From CBDBJK01 sp965206395 (lineage in GTDB: Bacteria > Chloroflexota > Dehalococcoidia > Lucifugimonadales > CATOSD01): a stretch of 64,000 bases of DNA. Of this stretch, positions 19,293-27,741 are shown piece by piece. The translations under genes were made by a program, and so were the position numbers. The stretch is from contig CBDBJK010000030.1 of assembly GCA_965206395.1 (NCBI GenBank), positions 1-64,000 on the forward strand, in the 5' to 3' direction. The first letter of the stretch is position 1, and every line of letters begins with the position of its first letter. The notes under the pieces are model-generated. The model saw only the letters and a program-made list of their open reading frames with translations. It did no database searches and was not told where the DNA came from.

Positions 19293-20471
19293 TTACCCTC
19301 TTGGCAGTCCCAGGCCGCGAGTGGCGATGATGTTGCGTTGTATCTCCGACGTGCCTGACGCGAGGGTGGCGGATATGTTGATGAGGTATCCTTTTTCGAT
19401 GCGGCCCCGAAGCTTGGCGTACTTGGAGTCGCCTTCTAGCTGGCCGTAAAGTCCCATCAGCTTCATTCCGGTGCTGTATATGTGCTGCTGTAACTCAGTG
19501 CCGACCACCTTGCCCATAGATGCCTCTTGATTGGGCACGATACCCTGGCTCTGCATCCAGGCGACGTTGTAAGAGATCAACCTGCTCGCCTCAACTTCGA
19601 CGGCGAGTTCTGCGAGGCTTCGGCGTACAAGCGGGTCTTCGGCTAGCGTGTGTCCGTTGCGAGAGGTATTTTTGCAGAAGTCCACCAGATCTTCCAGCAC
19701 ACGCCTGGAACTCGCCGAGTAGTCTACGCCTGAACGCTCGAAGTCAAGAAGGGTCGCGCCAACGTACCAGCCTCTGTTCATTTCGCCCACAAGGTTCTTT
19801 TTGCGCACTCTCACGTTGTCGAACGTCACCATGTTGAAGCCATGTTCGTTGGCTATGTTGATGATGGGATGCACCTGGATGCCCGGCGTGTTCATGTCGG
19901 CCAGCAGAAAGCTGATGCCTCGGTGCTTTGGCGCGTCCGGGTCGGTGCGGGTCAGCACCATGATGTGGTCAGCGCGGTGCGCCGAGGATGTCCACACCTT
20001 GGTTCCGTTGATGACGAAATCGTCGCCGTCTTCGACGGCCCTGGTCTGAAGCGAGGCGAGGTCAGAGCCGGACTCAGGTTCGGAGTAGCCCTGGCACCAC
20101 TGCACCTCACCGCGCGCGACGGGCGGAAGGAATTCGCGTTTCTGCTCCTCGGTGCCGTGAATCATTAGGGTAGGAGCAAGCATACCAGTGCCGAAGGCAT
20201 CACGCCCCGGTGCGCTGCGGTACGCCATCTCCTCCGTGAAGATGAGTTGCATCATATGGGATGCGCCTTGCCCGCCGTACTCTTCGGGCCACGCCATTGT
20301 CAGCCAGCCCTTTTCCGCAAGCTTCTTGCGCATTTCCAGAGTGAATTCCCAGTCGCCGTCGTCGTCGCCAACGCCGGTGCTGCCGACCCAATCTTCGGGA
20401 AGCTCGCGGTTCAGAAAGCCACGCAACTCCTCACGAAAGGCATCCTCTTCAGGAGTGAATCTATGTTCCAT
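19293..20471 (-). CDS. Acyl-CoA dehydrogenase
   Basis: This 392-residue acyl-CoA dehydrogenase has all three domains: an N-terminal helical domain (KGWLTMAWPEEYGGQGASH), the middle beta domain with the flavin-contact segment CQGYSEPESGSDLASLQTR, and the C-terminal helical bundle ending GTSEIQRNIIATRGLGLPRG. GTSEIQRNIIA is the canonical C-terminal motif near the flavin. It is distinct from the downstream gene (17935-19059), which lacks that canonical C-terminus, so the two are probably not interchangeable and could form a heteromeric pair as in steroid or branched-chain degradation. That pairing is an inference from adjacency. Confidence 0.92.
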   Translation of the reverse strand: MEHRFTPEEDAFREELRGFLNRELPEDWVGSTGVGDDDGDWEFTLEMRKKLAEKGWLTMAWPEEYGGQGASHMMQLIFTEEMAYRSAPGRDAFGTGMLAPTLMIHGTEEQKREFLPPVARGEVQWCQGYSEPESGSDLASLQTRAVEDGDDFVINGTKVWTSSAHRADHIMVLTRTDPDAPKHRGISFLLADMNTPGIQVHPIINIANEHGFNMVTFDNVRVRKKNLVGEMNRGWYVGATLLDFERSGVDYSASSRRVLEDLVDFCKNTSRNGHTLAEDPLVRRSLAELAVEVEASRLISYNVAWMQSQGIVPNQEASMGKVVGTELQQHIYSTGMKLMGLYGQLEGDSKYAKLRGRIEKGYLINISATLASGTSEIQRNIIATRGLGLPRG

Positions 20472-20540
20472 AGCTGTCTTCCCCTCATGGGCAATATAAA
20501 TTAAATGGGAGTTGTATCTGACAGATGCGTTTGAATGAAG

Positions 20541-20780
20541 CTATACGCTGCCTACCGATAGGCATGTTACGGTGCGAACTATTCCGCTGATGGTGTGAAT
20601 CTGGCTGGTGACGAGGTCGCCTACCGCGTTCAGGTCGGGAGCAACGACCACTGCTATAATGTCGTAGGGGCCAGTCACGGCATCGACCGTCTCTATTCTC
20701 TCCAGCGAGCGCAGTGTTTCGGCTACGCTTCGGGACTTGCCCACCGACGTTTCGATCAGTATGTAAGCCTTCGTTGACAT
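20541..20780 (-). CDS. Stand-alone Lrp/AsnC ligand-binding (RAM) domain protein
   Basis: This protein of about 79 residues is a single RAM domain (AYILIETSVGKSRSVAETL, TVDAVTGPYDIIAVVVAPD) without the DNA-binding half of Lrp/AsnC regulators. Such free-standing RAM proteins bind amino acids or related effectors and form ring-shaped oligomers. The start at ATG 20780 has a GGAGGTC stretch just upstream. It lies 69 bases from the acyl-CoA dehydrogenase gene on the same strand. Its regulatory partner is not visible. Confidence 0.85.
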   Translation of the reverse strand: MSTKAYILIETSVGKSRSVAETLRSLERIETVDAVTGPYDIIAVVVAPDLNAVGDLVTSQIHTISGIVRTVTCLSVGSV

Positions 20781-21053
20781 CACGGACCTCCTACGTGTTT
20801 GATTTTTGTAGACGACGTGGCAGGTGTGATAAATGCGTCACCCCGTTGCCCTTCCATCACCCTCGAAATAGACTCCGCTTTTGATTGCAGAACAACGCGC
20901 AAACACGGGATATGGATAATGACCCCTGCATTCTAAAGGCGACCACCATGCGTGTCAATTGGGCGAAACACGCCGATGGCTATCACAGTTATGGAAGGGT
21001 ATACTGTTTCCGATAACGGGTATTAAAGGCACACTATTACCAGGGAGGCAAAG

Positions 21054-21959
21054 ATGTCGGAATACACTGCTTATTTCAACGGCGAATGGGTTCCTTATAG
21101 CCAGGTGAAGATAGACCCCCACGACAGGGGCTTCACGGTGGGAGATGTCATTTTCGATGTGGCCCGAACCTTCAATGGCAAGAGCTTCAGAATGAAGCAG
21201 CACATTGACCGCCTTTATCGCTCGCTCAAGTTCGTGCGCATTGATCCCGGCCTCACTCCCGACGAGATGACCGAGATTAGCGAGGAGTCCATCTGGCGCA
21301 ACGAGCATTTGCTCGCCGAGGCGGGCGACTTCACGGTGAGGCAGTGGATAACACGCGGGCCAGGCCGCTGGTCGCACAGCGCCGGGCCTCCTGCCGTATG
21401 CGTCGAAGTCCAGGGCATAAGCTTTAGCCGTTTCGCCAAGCACTATGGTGGAGGAGCGCACGGCGTAATCGCACGCACTCGCAGCTATCCCGCCGAGTCG
21501 CTAGACCCCAAGGTCAAGCACTACAGCAGAATGAACTTTAATCTCGCCGAGCTAGAGGTCGCCGACGTTGACCCGGAAGCATGGCCTATTCTCATGGACA
21601 TCGACGGCAACATTACGGAAGGCACAGGGTACAATGTCTTCCTCGTCACTGACGGCGTCATTCGGCTGCCGGGAGACAGCACCACCCTACAGGGCGTGTC
21701 CAGGGGCATGGTGACAGACCTGGCGCGCCAGTTGAACATTCCCGTCTCAGAGGAGATGCTTCAGCCCTACGACCTTTATACGGCGGACGAAGTGTTCTTC
21801 TCCGGCACAAGCCCGTGCGTGCTGCCGGTGACGAGAGTAGACAAGCGCGAGGTCAACGACGGCAAGCCCGGTCCGATAACCCAGCAACTTCTGGCGGCGT
21901 GGAGCGAGACGGTCGGCGTTGACCTCGTAGACCAGGCGTTGCGCTTCGACAGGGGATGA
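21054..21959 (+). CDS. Class IV PLP aminotransferase (BCAT/D-amino-acid transaminase fold)
   Basis: This 301-residue protein has the fold-type IV aminotransferase layout: YFNGEWVPYSQVKIDPHDRG at the N-terminus, the catalytic Lys in PKVKHYSRMNFNLAELE, and GNITEGTGYNVFLV, where TEG..N is the cofactor-phosphate region. The C-terminal EVFFSGTSPCVLPVTRVD matches the usual TGTA-type substrate loop. It would transfer an amino group between an amino acid (branched-chain or D-amino acid) and a 2-oxo acid. AGGGAGGC precedes the ATG by six bases. A divergent paralogue lies at 56326-57213. Confidence 0.87.
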   Translation: MSEYTAYFNGEWVPYSQVKIDPHDRGFTVGDVIFDVARTFNGKSFRMKQHIDRLYRSLKFVRIDPGLTPDEMTEISEESIWRNEHLLAEAGDFTVRQWITRGPGRWSHSAGPPAVCVEVQGISFSRFAKHYGGGAHGVIARTRSYPAESLDPKVKHYSRMNFNLAELEVADVDPEAWPILMDIDGNITEGTGYNVFLVTDGVIRLPGDSTTLQGVSRGMVTDLARQLNIPVSEEMLQPYDLYTADEVFFSGTSPCVLPVTRVDKREVNDGKPGPITQQLLAAWSETVGVDLVDQALRFDRG

Positions 21960-22040
21960 CGTTCATCGGCATCTTTCGGAAATATGGCCTCCCCGCCGCA
22001 ATCCTCGATGAGCTGCAAAACGTAAGATAATACAGAGTTC

Positions 22041-22083
22041 CTACCTCACCTCGAATCCCATTGGATGGTTAGAGGTGAGGTAG
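22041..22083. terminator. Strong hairpin between aminotransferase and GT39-YYY genes
   Basis: CTACCTCACCTC and GAGGTGAGGTAG form a perfect 12-bp stem with a 19-base loop, 82 bases after the aminotransferase stop. It is followed by TGTTTCG rather than a T run, so it may be a terminator of moderate strength or another intergenic palindrome. Confidence 0.5.
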
Positions 22084-22134
22084 TGTTTCGATTGACAGCG
22101 ATTTGCTCCAAATGTAGATAAGACCCGACTCGCA

Positions 22135-25100
22135 ATGGACATTTCTCAGGAAATATCAGACACCTCGCACGCCAAGAAAGCGTTCCCTGCCTTGCGACGG
22201 GAGACGCTGGTGGTCACCGCCGTCCTTGCCATTCTCGCGGTGGCCCTGGGGCTGCGTCTTTTCGGGCTGAACTGGGACGAAGGATTTGCCTGGACGCCTC
22301 ACCCGGACGAGCGCGCGATTCTTGCGAGAGTGGACACCATCTCTCCCCCGCCCATTGGTGACCTCGGCGTCCTGCTCGATGCCGACGAAAGCCCCTGGAA
22401 CCCTCGCTGGTTTCCTTACGGCAGCTTTCCGCTTTACTTGCTGAAAGGGGCGCAGCTTGTCGCGTCTGTAGGCCCCGGTGATGAGGTGAGCGACCTGCGG
22501 CTAATCGGGCGCGCCATATCCGCGCTGGCCGACGTGGTCACCGTTCTGATGGTCTTCGTGCTGGGCAGCCGCGTGTACGGTCGCAGGGTGGGTTTGCTGG
22601 CGTCGGCGCTGGCTGCGCTGGCAGTCATACACATTCAGCTTAGCCATTTCTTCGCGGTGGACACCTTGCTCGCGCTGTTCACCATCGTGTCCTTCTACTT
22701 CATGTATAGGGTCGCCAGAGAGGGAAGGCCCAGAGACTCGATACTGGCGGGCGTGTTCATAGGGCTAGGTCTGGCTACTAAGGTGAGCCAAGGCCCGATT
22801 TTCGGCGCGTTCGTCATCGCACACCTGATGTACGCATTTGCCGTATTGAGAGACGCCAGCTCGATACCTCAATCCTTTAGTCAACGCTGGTCTACGGCTA
22901 TCAAGGGGGCGTCCGTAGGGATAGGCGTGTCGGTAGCGATATTCTTTGTAGCGCAGCCCTACGCCTTCCTGGACTGGTCGCGCTTCCTCGGCGACGTTAC
23001 CGAGCAGTCGGAGATGGTGCACCGCATCAGAGATTACCCCTACACACGGCAGTACATCGACACGACGCCATACCTGTATCAGGCGCGGCAGCTTGCTACA
23101 TGGGGTCTGGGTTGGCCTCTGGGAATCGTGGCGTGGGCCGGACTGCTCTACGCCTCGCTTCGAGGTATGCGGCTAAAATATGGCCTGGCCTACCTGGGCG
23201 TCGGCTGGATTCTTCCCGCCGCCATCCTGCTATATTCGGCGAGCTTTTTCGCCATCTTCGCCGCGTCAGGAGTCGCGCTGCTCGCTCTCCTGGGAACGCT
23301 GCCAGTTCGCTCTCAGGACTCCAGGGCAGACGTGTTGCTGCTGTCGTGGGTCGTGCCGTACTTTTTGATAACCGGCGCGCTTCAGGTCAAGTTCATGCGT
23401 TATCTCATCCCCATAACGCCCTTCTTGCTGTTATTTGGCTCCAGGATGCTCTTTGCGCTATGGGACAGATTCGGCGTCCTGCGACCAAGGATACGCCCCT
23501 GGATGGCCGCCGGGCTTGCGATGCTTGTAGGCGTCACAGGCTTTTATGCCATATCCTACGCTGGTATATACAGCGAGACGCACACGGCAGTCCGCGCCTC
23601 TGATTGGATAAATCTGAACGCGCCGAAAGGCTCTGTGATTCTCAAGGAGCATTGGGAGGAAGGGCTGCCGAACATGTCCGGCTACGATGTTCGAGAGCTT
23701 CCCCTGTACAACGACGACACGGAGCAGAAGTCTCGCCTGATTGCTAGTGAGCTTGCCGAGGCCGACTATCTCGTGTTCTTCAGCAACCGGCTGTACGGGA
23801 CGATTCCGCGCCTGCCTGAGCGTTATCCCTTCAGCCGAGAGTATTACAGCCTGCTTTTTTCCGGGCAGCTTGGGTACGAGCTTGTAGACTTCGAGGCGAC
23901 CTACCCTGAGTTTCTGGGAGTCGGATTCGTCGATGACACCTTCGAAAGGCCGGATGTCCCCGAACCCATCACGCTGCAAGGTTTCCAGCCATCGCCCGTG
24001 ACATTAAACCTCGGCTTTGCCGATGAGAGCTTTTCGGTCTACGATCATCCCAAAGTGCTTATATTCGAGAACGCGGAACATCTCAGCGCGAGCTTTATCA
24101 GGCGCGTCTTTCGCGAAACTGTGACCTTTGACGGAACGACTGCGCTCTTCGACGGAAGTGCTGCGTCCTCTGGCAGCCTGCCACAGACGACGAGCGCGCA
24201 GAGCGTCGGCCTGATGCTATCGCCGCAAGATGCCGAAGCGCAGCAGCAGGGCGGCACGTGGAGCGACATCATACGCCCGGATAGCTGGACGAACCGCTTT
24301 CCGGTGCTGGCGTGGCTTGTAGTCGTCGAAGGCATATCACTACTGGCGTTACCCTTGACGTTTCTCATATTCAAGCCGCTTCCAGACAGAGGATACCTGT
24401 TCTCCAAAGCGTTGGGACTGCTGATTGTTAGCCTGATAGTCTGGCTGCTCGCGAGTGTGCAGTGGATGGCCTTCTCGCGCGGGTCTATCAACCTTGCCCT
24501 CGTGCTTTTGGCTCTGGCGTCGGCGGTGGCAATCGCAAGACGTCGTCGGGAGCTTGCGGCATTCGTTCGGGAGCGATGGTCTTTACTTCTCATAGGCGAG
24601 ATCGTGTTCCTTGTCGCCTTTTTTGCCTTCCTGCTTATTCGAATGGCGAACCCCGACCTGTGGCACCCGTTTCGTGGCGGCGAGAAGCCGATGGACATGG
24701 CGTACCTGAACGCCGTGCTGCGCTCAAGCTACATGCCGCCGTTCGACCCCTGGTTCGGCGGAGGATACATCAACTACTACTATTGGGGGCAGTTCATCGT
24801 TGCCACGCTCATAAGGGCGACTGGTATCGAGCCAAGCATTGCCTTCAATCTGGCTGTGCCACTTTTATTTGCCCTCACGGTTGCTGGCGCTTTCGCCCTC
24901 GTCTACAACCTTGCAGAGAGCACGCGCCGCGCTTCCATTCAGCCTAAAGGACGATGGCTGAACCAAGGATTGAGATGGTCGCCCGTGCTTGCGGGCCTTG
25001 GAGGGGCGCTGTTCGTGACGGTGCTGGGCAACCTCGACGGCGCGTTGCAGGTTGGGCAAGGCGTGTGGCGTGCGATGTTCCAGAACGCTCCGTTCGGCGA

Positions 25101-26775
25101 GTTCGACTTCTGGCGCAGCAGCCGCATGATGGCCCCCGACCCGCCGGGGCATGAGATAACCGAGTTCCCGTTCTTCACGTTCCTGTTCGCCGACCTGCAC
25201 GCCCACATGATGGTCATACCCTTTACCCTGCTGTCGCTTGGTCTTTCGCTGTCACTGGTGCTTGGAGCGGCCCGACGCGCCGTAACGTCGGCACACTGGG
25301 GCAAGGGCGAGATTGCGAGGGTCGTCGTTTTGGGCGTGGTCATTGGTGCGCTGAGACTCATCAACACCTGGGACTTCCCGACATACCTGATTATAGGCGT
25401 GGCGTCGGTGTTCCTTGCCGAATTCCTCGCTCAGGGCGGCCTTGGGACGGCGATGCTGGTCAGGGCAGGCCTGAAGTCTGTGCTGGTCTTCGCGGCGGGC
25501 TACCTGGTCTTTTTGCCGTTCCATCTCACCTACGAGACGTTTGTCGGCAGCATAGAGTCCACAACCAACACCACGATGCTCTGGCAGTTCCTAGCGATAA
25601 GCGGCCTGTTCATTTTCATCATCGGCTCATTCTTCGTCAGCGAGTCGAGGGATTTGCTGGCAAGAGCCTTGAGAGGTCTGTGGCGCGGATCTGCCTGGAC
25701 TGTTCAAGCTGTGTCGCGCGACGATGATGATGCCTCCGACGAAGGCTCGCCCATCAGAATGAACGTCTGGGGTGTCCTGGCGCTGGTGGCAGGCGCGTTG
25801 TTGATCGGCGTCATCATGACGGCCATCTTCTCCGGCGTCGTGGGAAGCACCATCCCGTTCGTGGCTCTACTGTTGGCGCTAGTTCTGATTGTCGCGCTCA
25901 GGTGGCTCTCCAGCGCGCGGGCGGACTCACCTCCGCTTGCGTTCGTGGCGCTCATCGTCAGCGTGTCGCTGGCTCTGGCGATAGGTGTGGACATCTTCCG
26001 CGTCGAGGGCGACATAGACCGCATGAACACTATCTTCAAGTTCTACCTTCAGATTTGGGTGATGCTTGCGCTGGCGTCGGCATATCTGCTGTGGCGTCTT
26101 GGTCAAGGCAAGCGCGTACCCCTGAGGAAGCTGGCGTTGGGAAAGAAGGCATGGGTGGGCGCGTTGGCTGTCCTGGTAGTCAGCGCGTCGGTGTACCCTG
26201 CACTGGGCACAAAGGACCGGCTCAGAGACCGTTTCTATGACCAGATACTTCCCTTGACGCTCGACGGCACCGCTTACGCGGAGAACGTGATCTATAGCGA
26301 CCAGAAGGGCGACATCGACCTTGGAGTCGATTTCGAAGGCATACGATGGCTACAGGACAACGTCGAAGGTTCGCCGATAGTCCTCGAAGGTCTGACGCCC
26401 ACGTATCGGTGGGGCAGCCGCGTATCGATATACACGGGCTTGCCGAGCGTGGTGGGCTGGCAATGGCATCAGCAGCAGCAGCGAGGAGACTACGCCTGGG
26501 CCGTAGACCGCCGAATCGAGGATGTCAACAAGATATACAGCACCACAGACTCCACGACGGCCATGCGTCTCATACGAAAGTACAACGTCAAATACGTGTA
26601 CGTCGGACAGTTGGAACGGCTGTACTACCCTTCGGTGGGCCTGCTAAAGTTCGACAGTTCGCTGAGCGACGCACTCGAAGAGGTGTTCAAAAACGACGAG
26701 GTGACCATCTATCGCGTGCGCGACGAGGCCTCGTTCGAGATAAGCCAGGATGTAGGCCGATTCGCGCCAGAATAG
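22135..26775 (+). CDS. GT39-like glycosyltransferase fused to DUF2298 (YYY) membrane protein
   Basis: This 1546-residue multi-pass membrane protein has two halves. The first (about 1-600) resembles ArnT/PMT glycosyltransferases: an early transmembrane helix followed by the acidic lumenal motif NWDEGFAWTPHPDERA, then about ten further helices. A soluble stretch (about 480-715) links to the second half, which has the tyrosine-rich signature GGYINYYYWGQF (about residue 877) and FADLHAHMM (about 1022) of the DUF2298 'YYY' family known from Chloroflexota and archaea. The C-terminus is a soluble domain (GIRWLQDNVEGSPIVLEG). It probably moves a sugar from a lipid carrier to an envelope acceptor. Donor and acceptor are unknown. 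Confidence 0.85.
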   Translation: MDISQEISDTSHAKKAFPALRRETLVVTAVLAILAVALGLRLFGLNWDEGFAWTPHPDERAILARVDTISPPPIGDLGVLLDADESPWNPRWFPYGSFPLYLLKGAQLVASVGPGDEVSDLRLIGRAISALADVVTVLMVFVLGSRVYGRRVGLLASALAALAVIHIQLSHFFAVDTLLALFTIVSFYFMYRVAREGRPRDSILAGVFIGLGLATKVSQGPIFGAFVIAHLMYAFAVLRDASSIPQSFSQRWSTAIKGASVGIGVSVAIFFVAQPYAFLDWSRFLGDVTEQSEMVHRIRDYPYTRQYIDTTPYLYQARQLATWGLGWPLGIVAWAGLLYASLRGMRLKYGLAYLGVGWILPAAILLYSASFFAIFAASGVALLALLGTLPVRSQDSRADVLLLSWVVPYFLITGALQVKFMRYLIPITPFLLLFGSRMLFALWDRFGVLRPRIRPWMAAGLAMLVGVTGFYAISYAGIYSETHTAVRASDWINLNAPKGSVILKEHWEEGLPNMSGYDVRELPLYNDDTEQKSRLIASELAEADYLVFFSNRLYGTIPRLPERYPFSREYYSLLFSGQLGYELVDFEATYPEFLGVGFVDDTFERPDVPEPITLQGFQPSPVTLNLGFADESFSVYDHPKVLIFENAEHLSASFIRRVFRETVTFDGTTALFDGSAASSGSLPQTTSAQSVGLMLSPQDAEAQQQGGTWSDIIRPDSWTNRFPVLAWLVVVEGISLLALPLTFLIFKPLPDRGYLFSKALGLLIVSLIVWLLASVQWMAFSRGSINLALVLLALASAVAIARRRRELAAFVRERWSLLLIGEIVFLVAFFAFLLIRMANPDLWHPFRGGEKPMDMAYLNAVLRSSYMPPFDPWFGGGYINYYYWGQFIVATLIRATGIEPSIAFNLAVPLLFALTVAGAFALVYNLAESTRRASIQPKGRWLNQGLRWSPVLAGLGGALFVTVLGNLDGALQVGQGVWRAMFQNAPFGEFDFWRSSRMMAPDPPGHEITEFPFFTFLFADLHAHMMVIPFTLLSLGLSLSLVLGAARRAVTSAHWGKGEIARVVVLGVVIGALRLINTWDFPTYLIIGVASVFLAEFLAQGGLGTAMLVRAGLKSVLVFAAGYLVFLPFHLTYETFVGSIESTTNTTMLWQFLAISGLFIFIIGSFFVSESRDLLARALRGLWRGSAWTVQAVSRDDDDASDEGSPIRMNVWGVLALVAGALLIGVIMTAIFSGVVGSTIPFVALLLALVLIVALRWLSSARADSPPLAFVALIVSVSLALAIGVDIFRVEGDIDRMNTIFKFYLQIWVMLALASAYLLWRLGQGKRVPLRKLALGKKAWVGALAVLVVSASVYPALGTKDRLRDRFYDQILPLTLDGTAYAENVIYSDQKGDIDLGVDFEGIRWLQDNVEGSPIVLEGLTPTYRWGSRVSIYTGLPSVVGWQWHQQQQRGDYAWAVDRRIEDVNKIYSTTDSTTAMRLIRKYNVKYVYVGQLERLYYPSVGLLKFDSSLSDALEEVFKNDEVTIYRVRDEASFEISQDVGRFAPE

Positions 26776-26791
26776 GCAAGGCTGCACGATG

Positions 26792-26820
26792 CTTACATAT
26801 TGAATGCGCTGCCCTATAAT
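26792..26820 (+). promoter_or_regulatory. Sigma-70-type promoter for the amidohydrolase gene
   Basis: CTTACA at 26792-26797 and a perfect TATAAT at 26815-26820 are separated by 17 bases. They lie 50 bases before ATG 26871, and a GGAGAG ribosome binding site is placed between. Confidence 0.6.
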
Positions 26821-26870
26821 GGCGTTATCCCCATCAAGATAGAATCCAATCTGGTCATCAGGAGAGACTA

Positions 26871-27710
26871 ATGCGCGCCATAGACATGCATGTCCACGTT
26901 CCTCGACAGCCAGGGTTGCCGGAGTCCGCCACCGAGGAGGCGATGCGCCAATACTTCAGGGTGCAATCGATGCCAAAGAACTACGACGAAATGGCGGCGA
27001 AATACCAGGAATTGGACCTCTTTGGAGTCATCCTTTCCATCGACACCGAGACCGTATCCGGCGAGCCCCCAGACACTAACGACTACATCGCCGAGATCGT
27101 TCGCAAGTACCCTGAGCAGTTCCTGGGCTTTGCTAGCGTCGATCCCTGGAAAGGCAAGTGGGCAGCCAACGAGCTTGAACGTTCCATCCGAGAGCTTGGC
27201 CTGAAAGGGCTGAAACTTCATCCGGTGGCGCAGGCCTTCTTTCCCAATGACACGAAGGTTTATCCGCTATACGAGAAGTGTTCAGCGCTCGGAGTGCCCG
27301 TGCTGTTTCACTCCGGCATGGCGGCGACAGGGGCGGGTACTCCGGGCGGCGGCGGATATAAGCTGAAATTTAGCGCGCCCATTCCTGGCATCGACGACGT
27401 GGCTGCCGACTTCCCCGACCTCACGATAATCATGGCTCATCCGGCATGGCCCTGGATTGACGAGCAGATAGCAGTCGCGCTACACAAGCCCAACGTCTTT
27501 CTTGATTTGTCAGGCTGGTCGCCCAAGTTTATCCCCGAAGCCCTGATAAGGGAGGCAAACACTCGTCTTAGGGACAAGGTGTTGTTCGGTTCGGACTATC
27601 CCTTCATAACGCCGGAGCGCTGGCTTGGTGAGTGGGAGGAATTACCAATACGCGACGAGGTGCGCCCTAAAATCCTCGTAGAGAACGCCAAAAGAGCATT
27701 GGGTTTGTGA
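26871..27710 (+). CDS. Amidohydrolase-family protein (amidohydrolase 2 type)
   Basis: This 279-residue TIM-barrel hydrolase begins with the metal-binding motif DMHVHVPRQ (HxH). Further ligands are likely in KLHPVAQAF, FHSGMAATG, IIMAHPAWPW and the catalytic Asp in FGSDYPFITP. The family includes decarboxylases of aromatic acids (ACMSD, 2,6-dihydroxybenzoate) and lactone or amide hydrolases, and sequence alone does not choose between them. GGAGAG lies six bases before the ATG. It is followed by a convergent gene, so it is likely transcribed alone from the promoter just upstream. Confidence 0.87.
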   Translation: MRAIDMHVHVPRQPGLPESATEEAMRQYFRVQSMPKNYDEMAAKYQELDLFGVILSIDTETVSGEPPDTNDYIAEIVRKYPEQFLGFASVDPWKGKWAANELERSIRELGLKGLKLHPVAQAFFPNDTKVYPLYEKCSALGVPVLFHSGMAATGAGTPGGGGYKLKFSAPIPGIDDVAADFPDLTIIMAHPAWPWIDEQIAVALHKPNVFLDLSGWSPKFIPEALIREANTRLRDKVLFGSDYPFITPERWLGEWEELPIRDEVRPKILVENAKRALGL

Positions 27711-27741
27711 GGATGCGGTGAGGTTAGCTTGAGGCCCTTAT

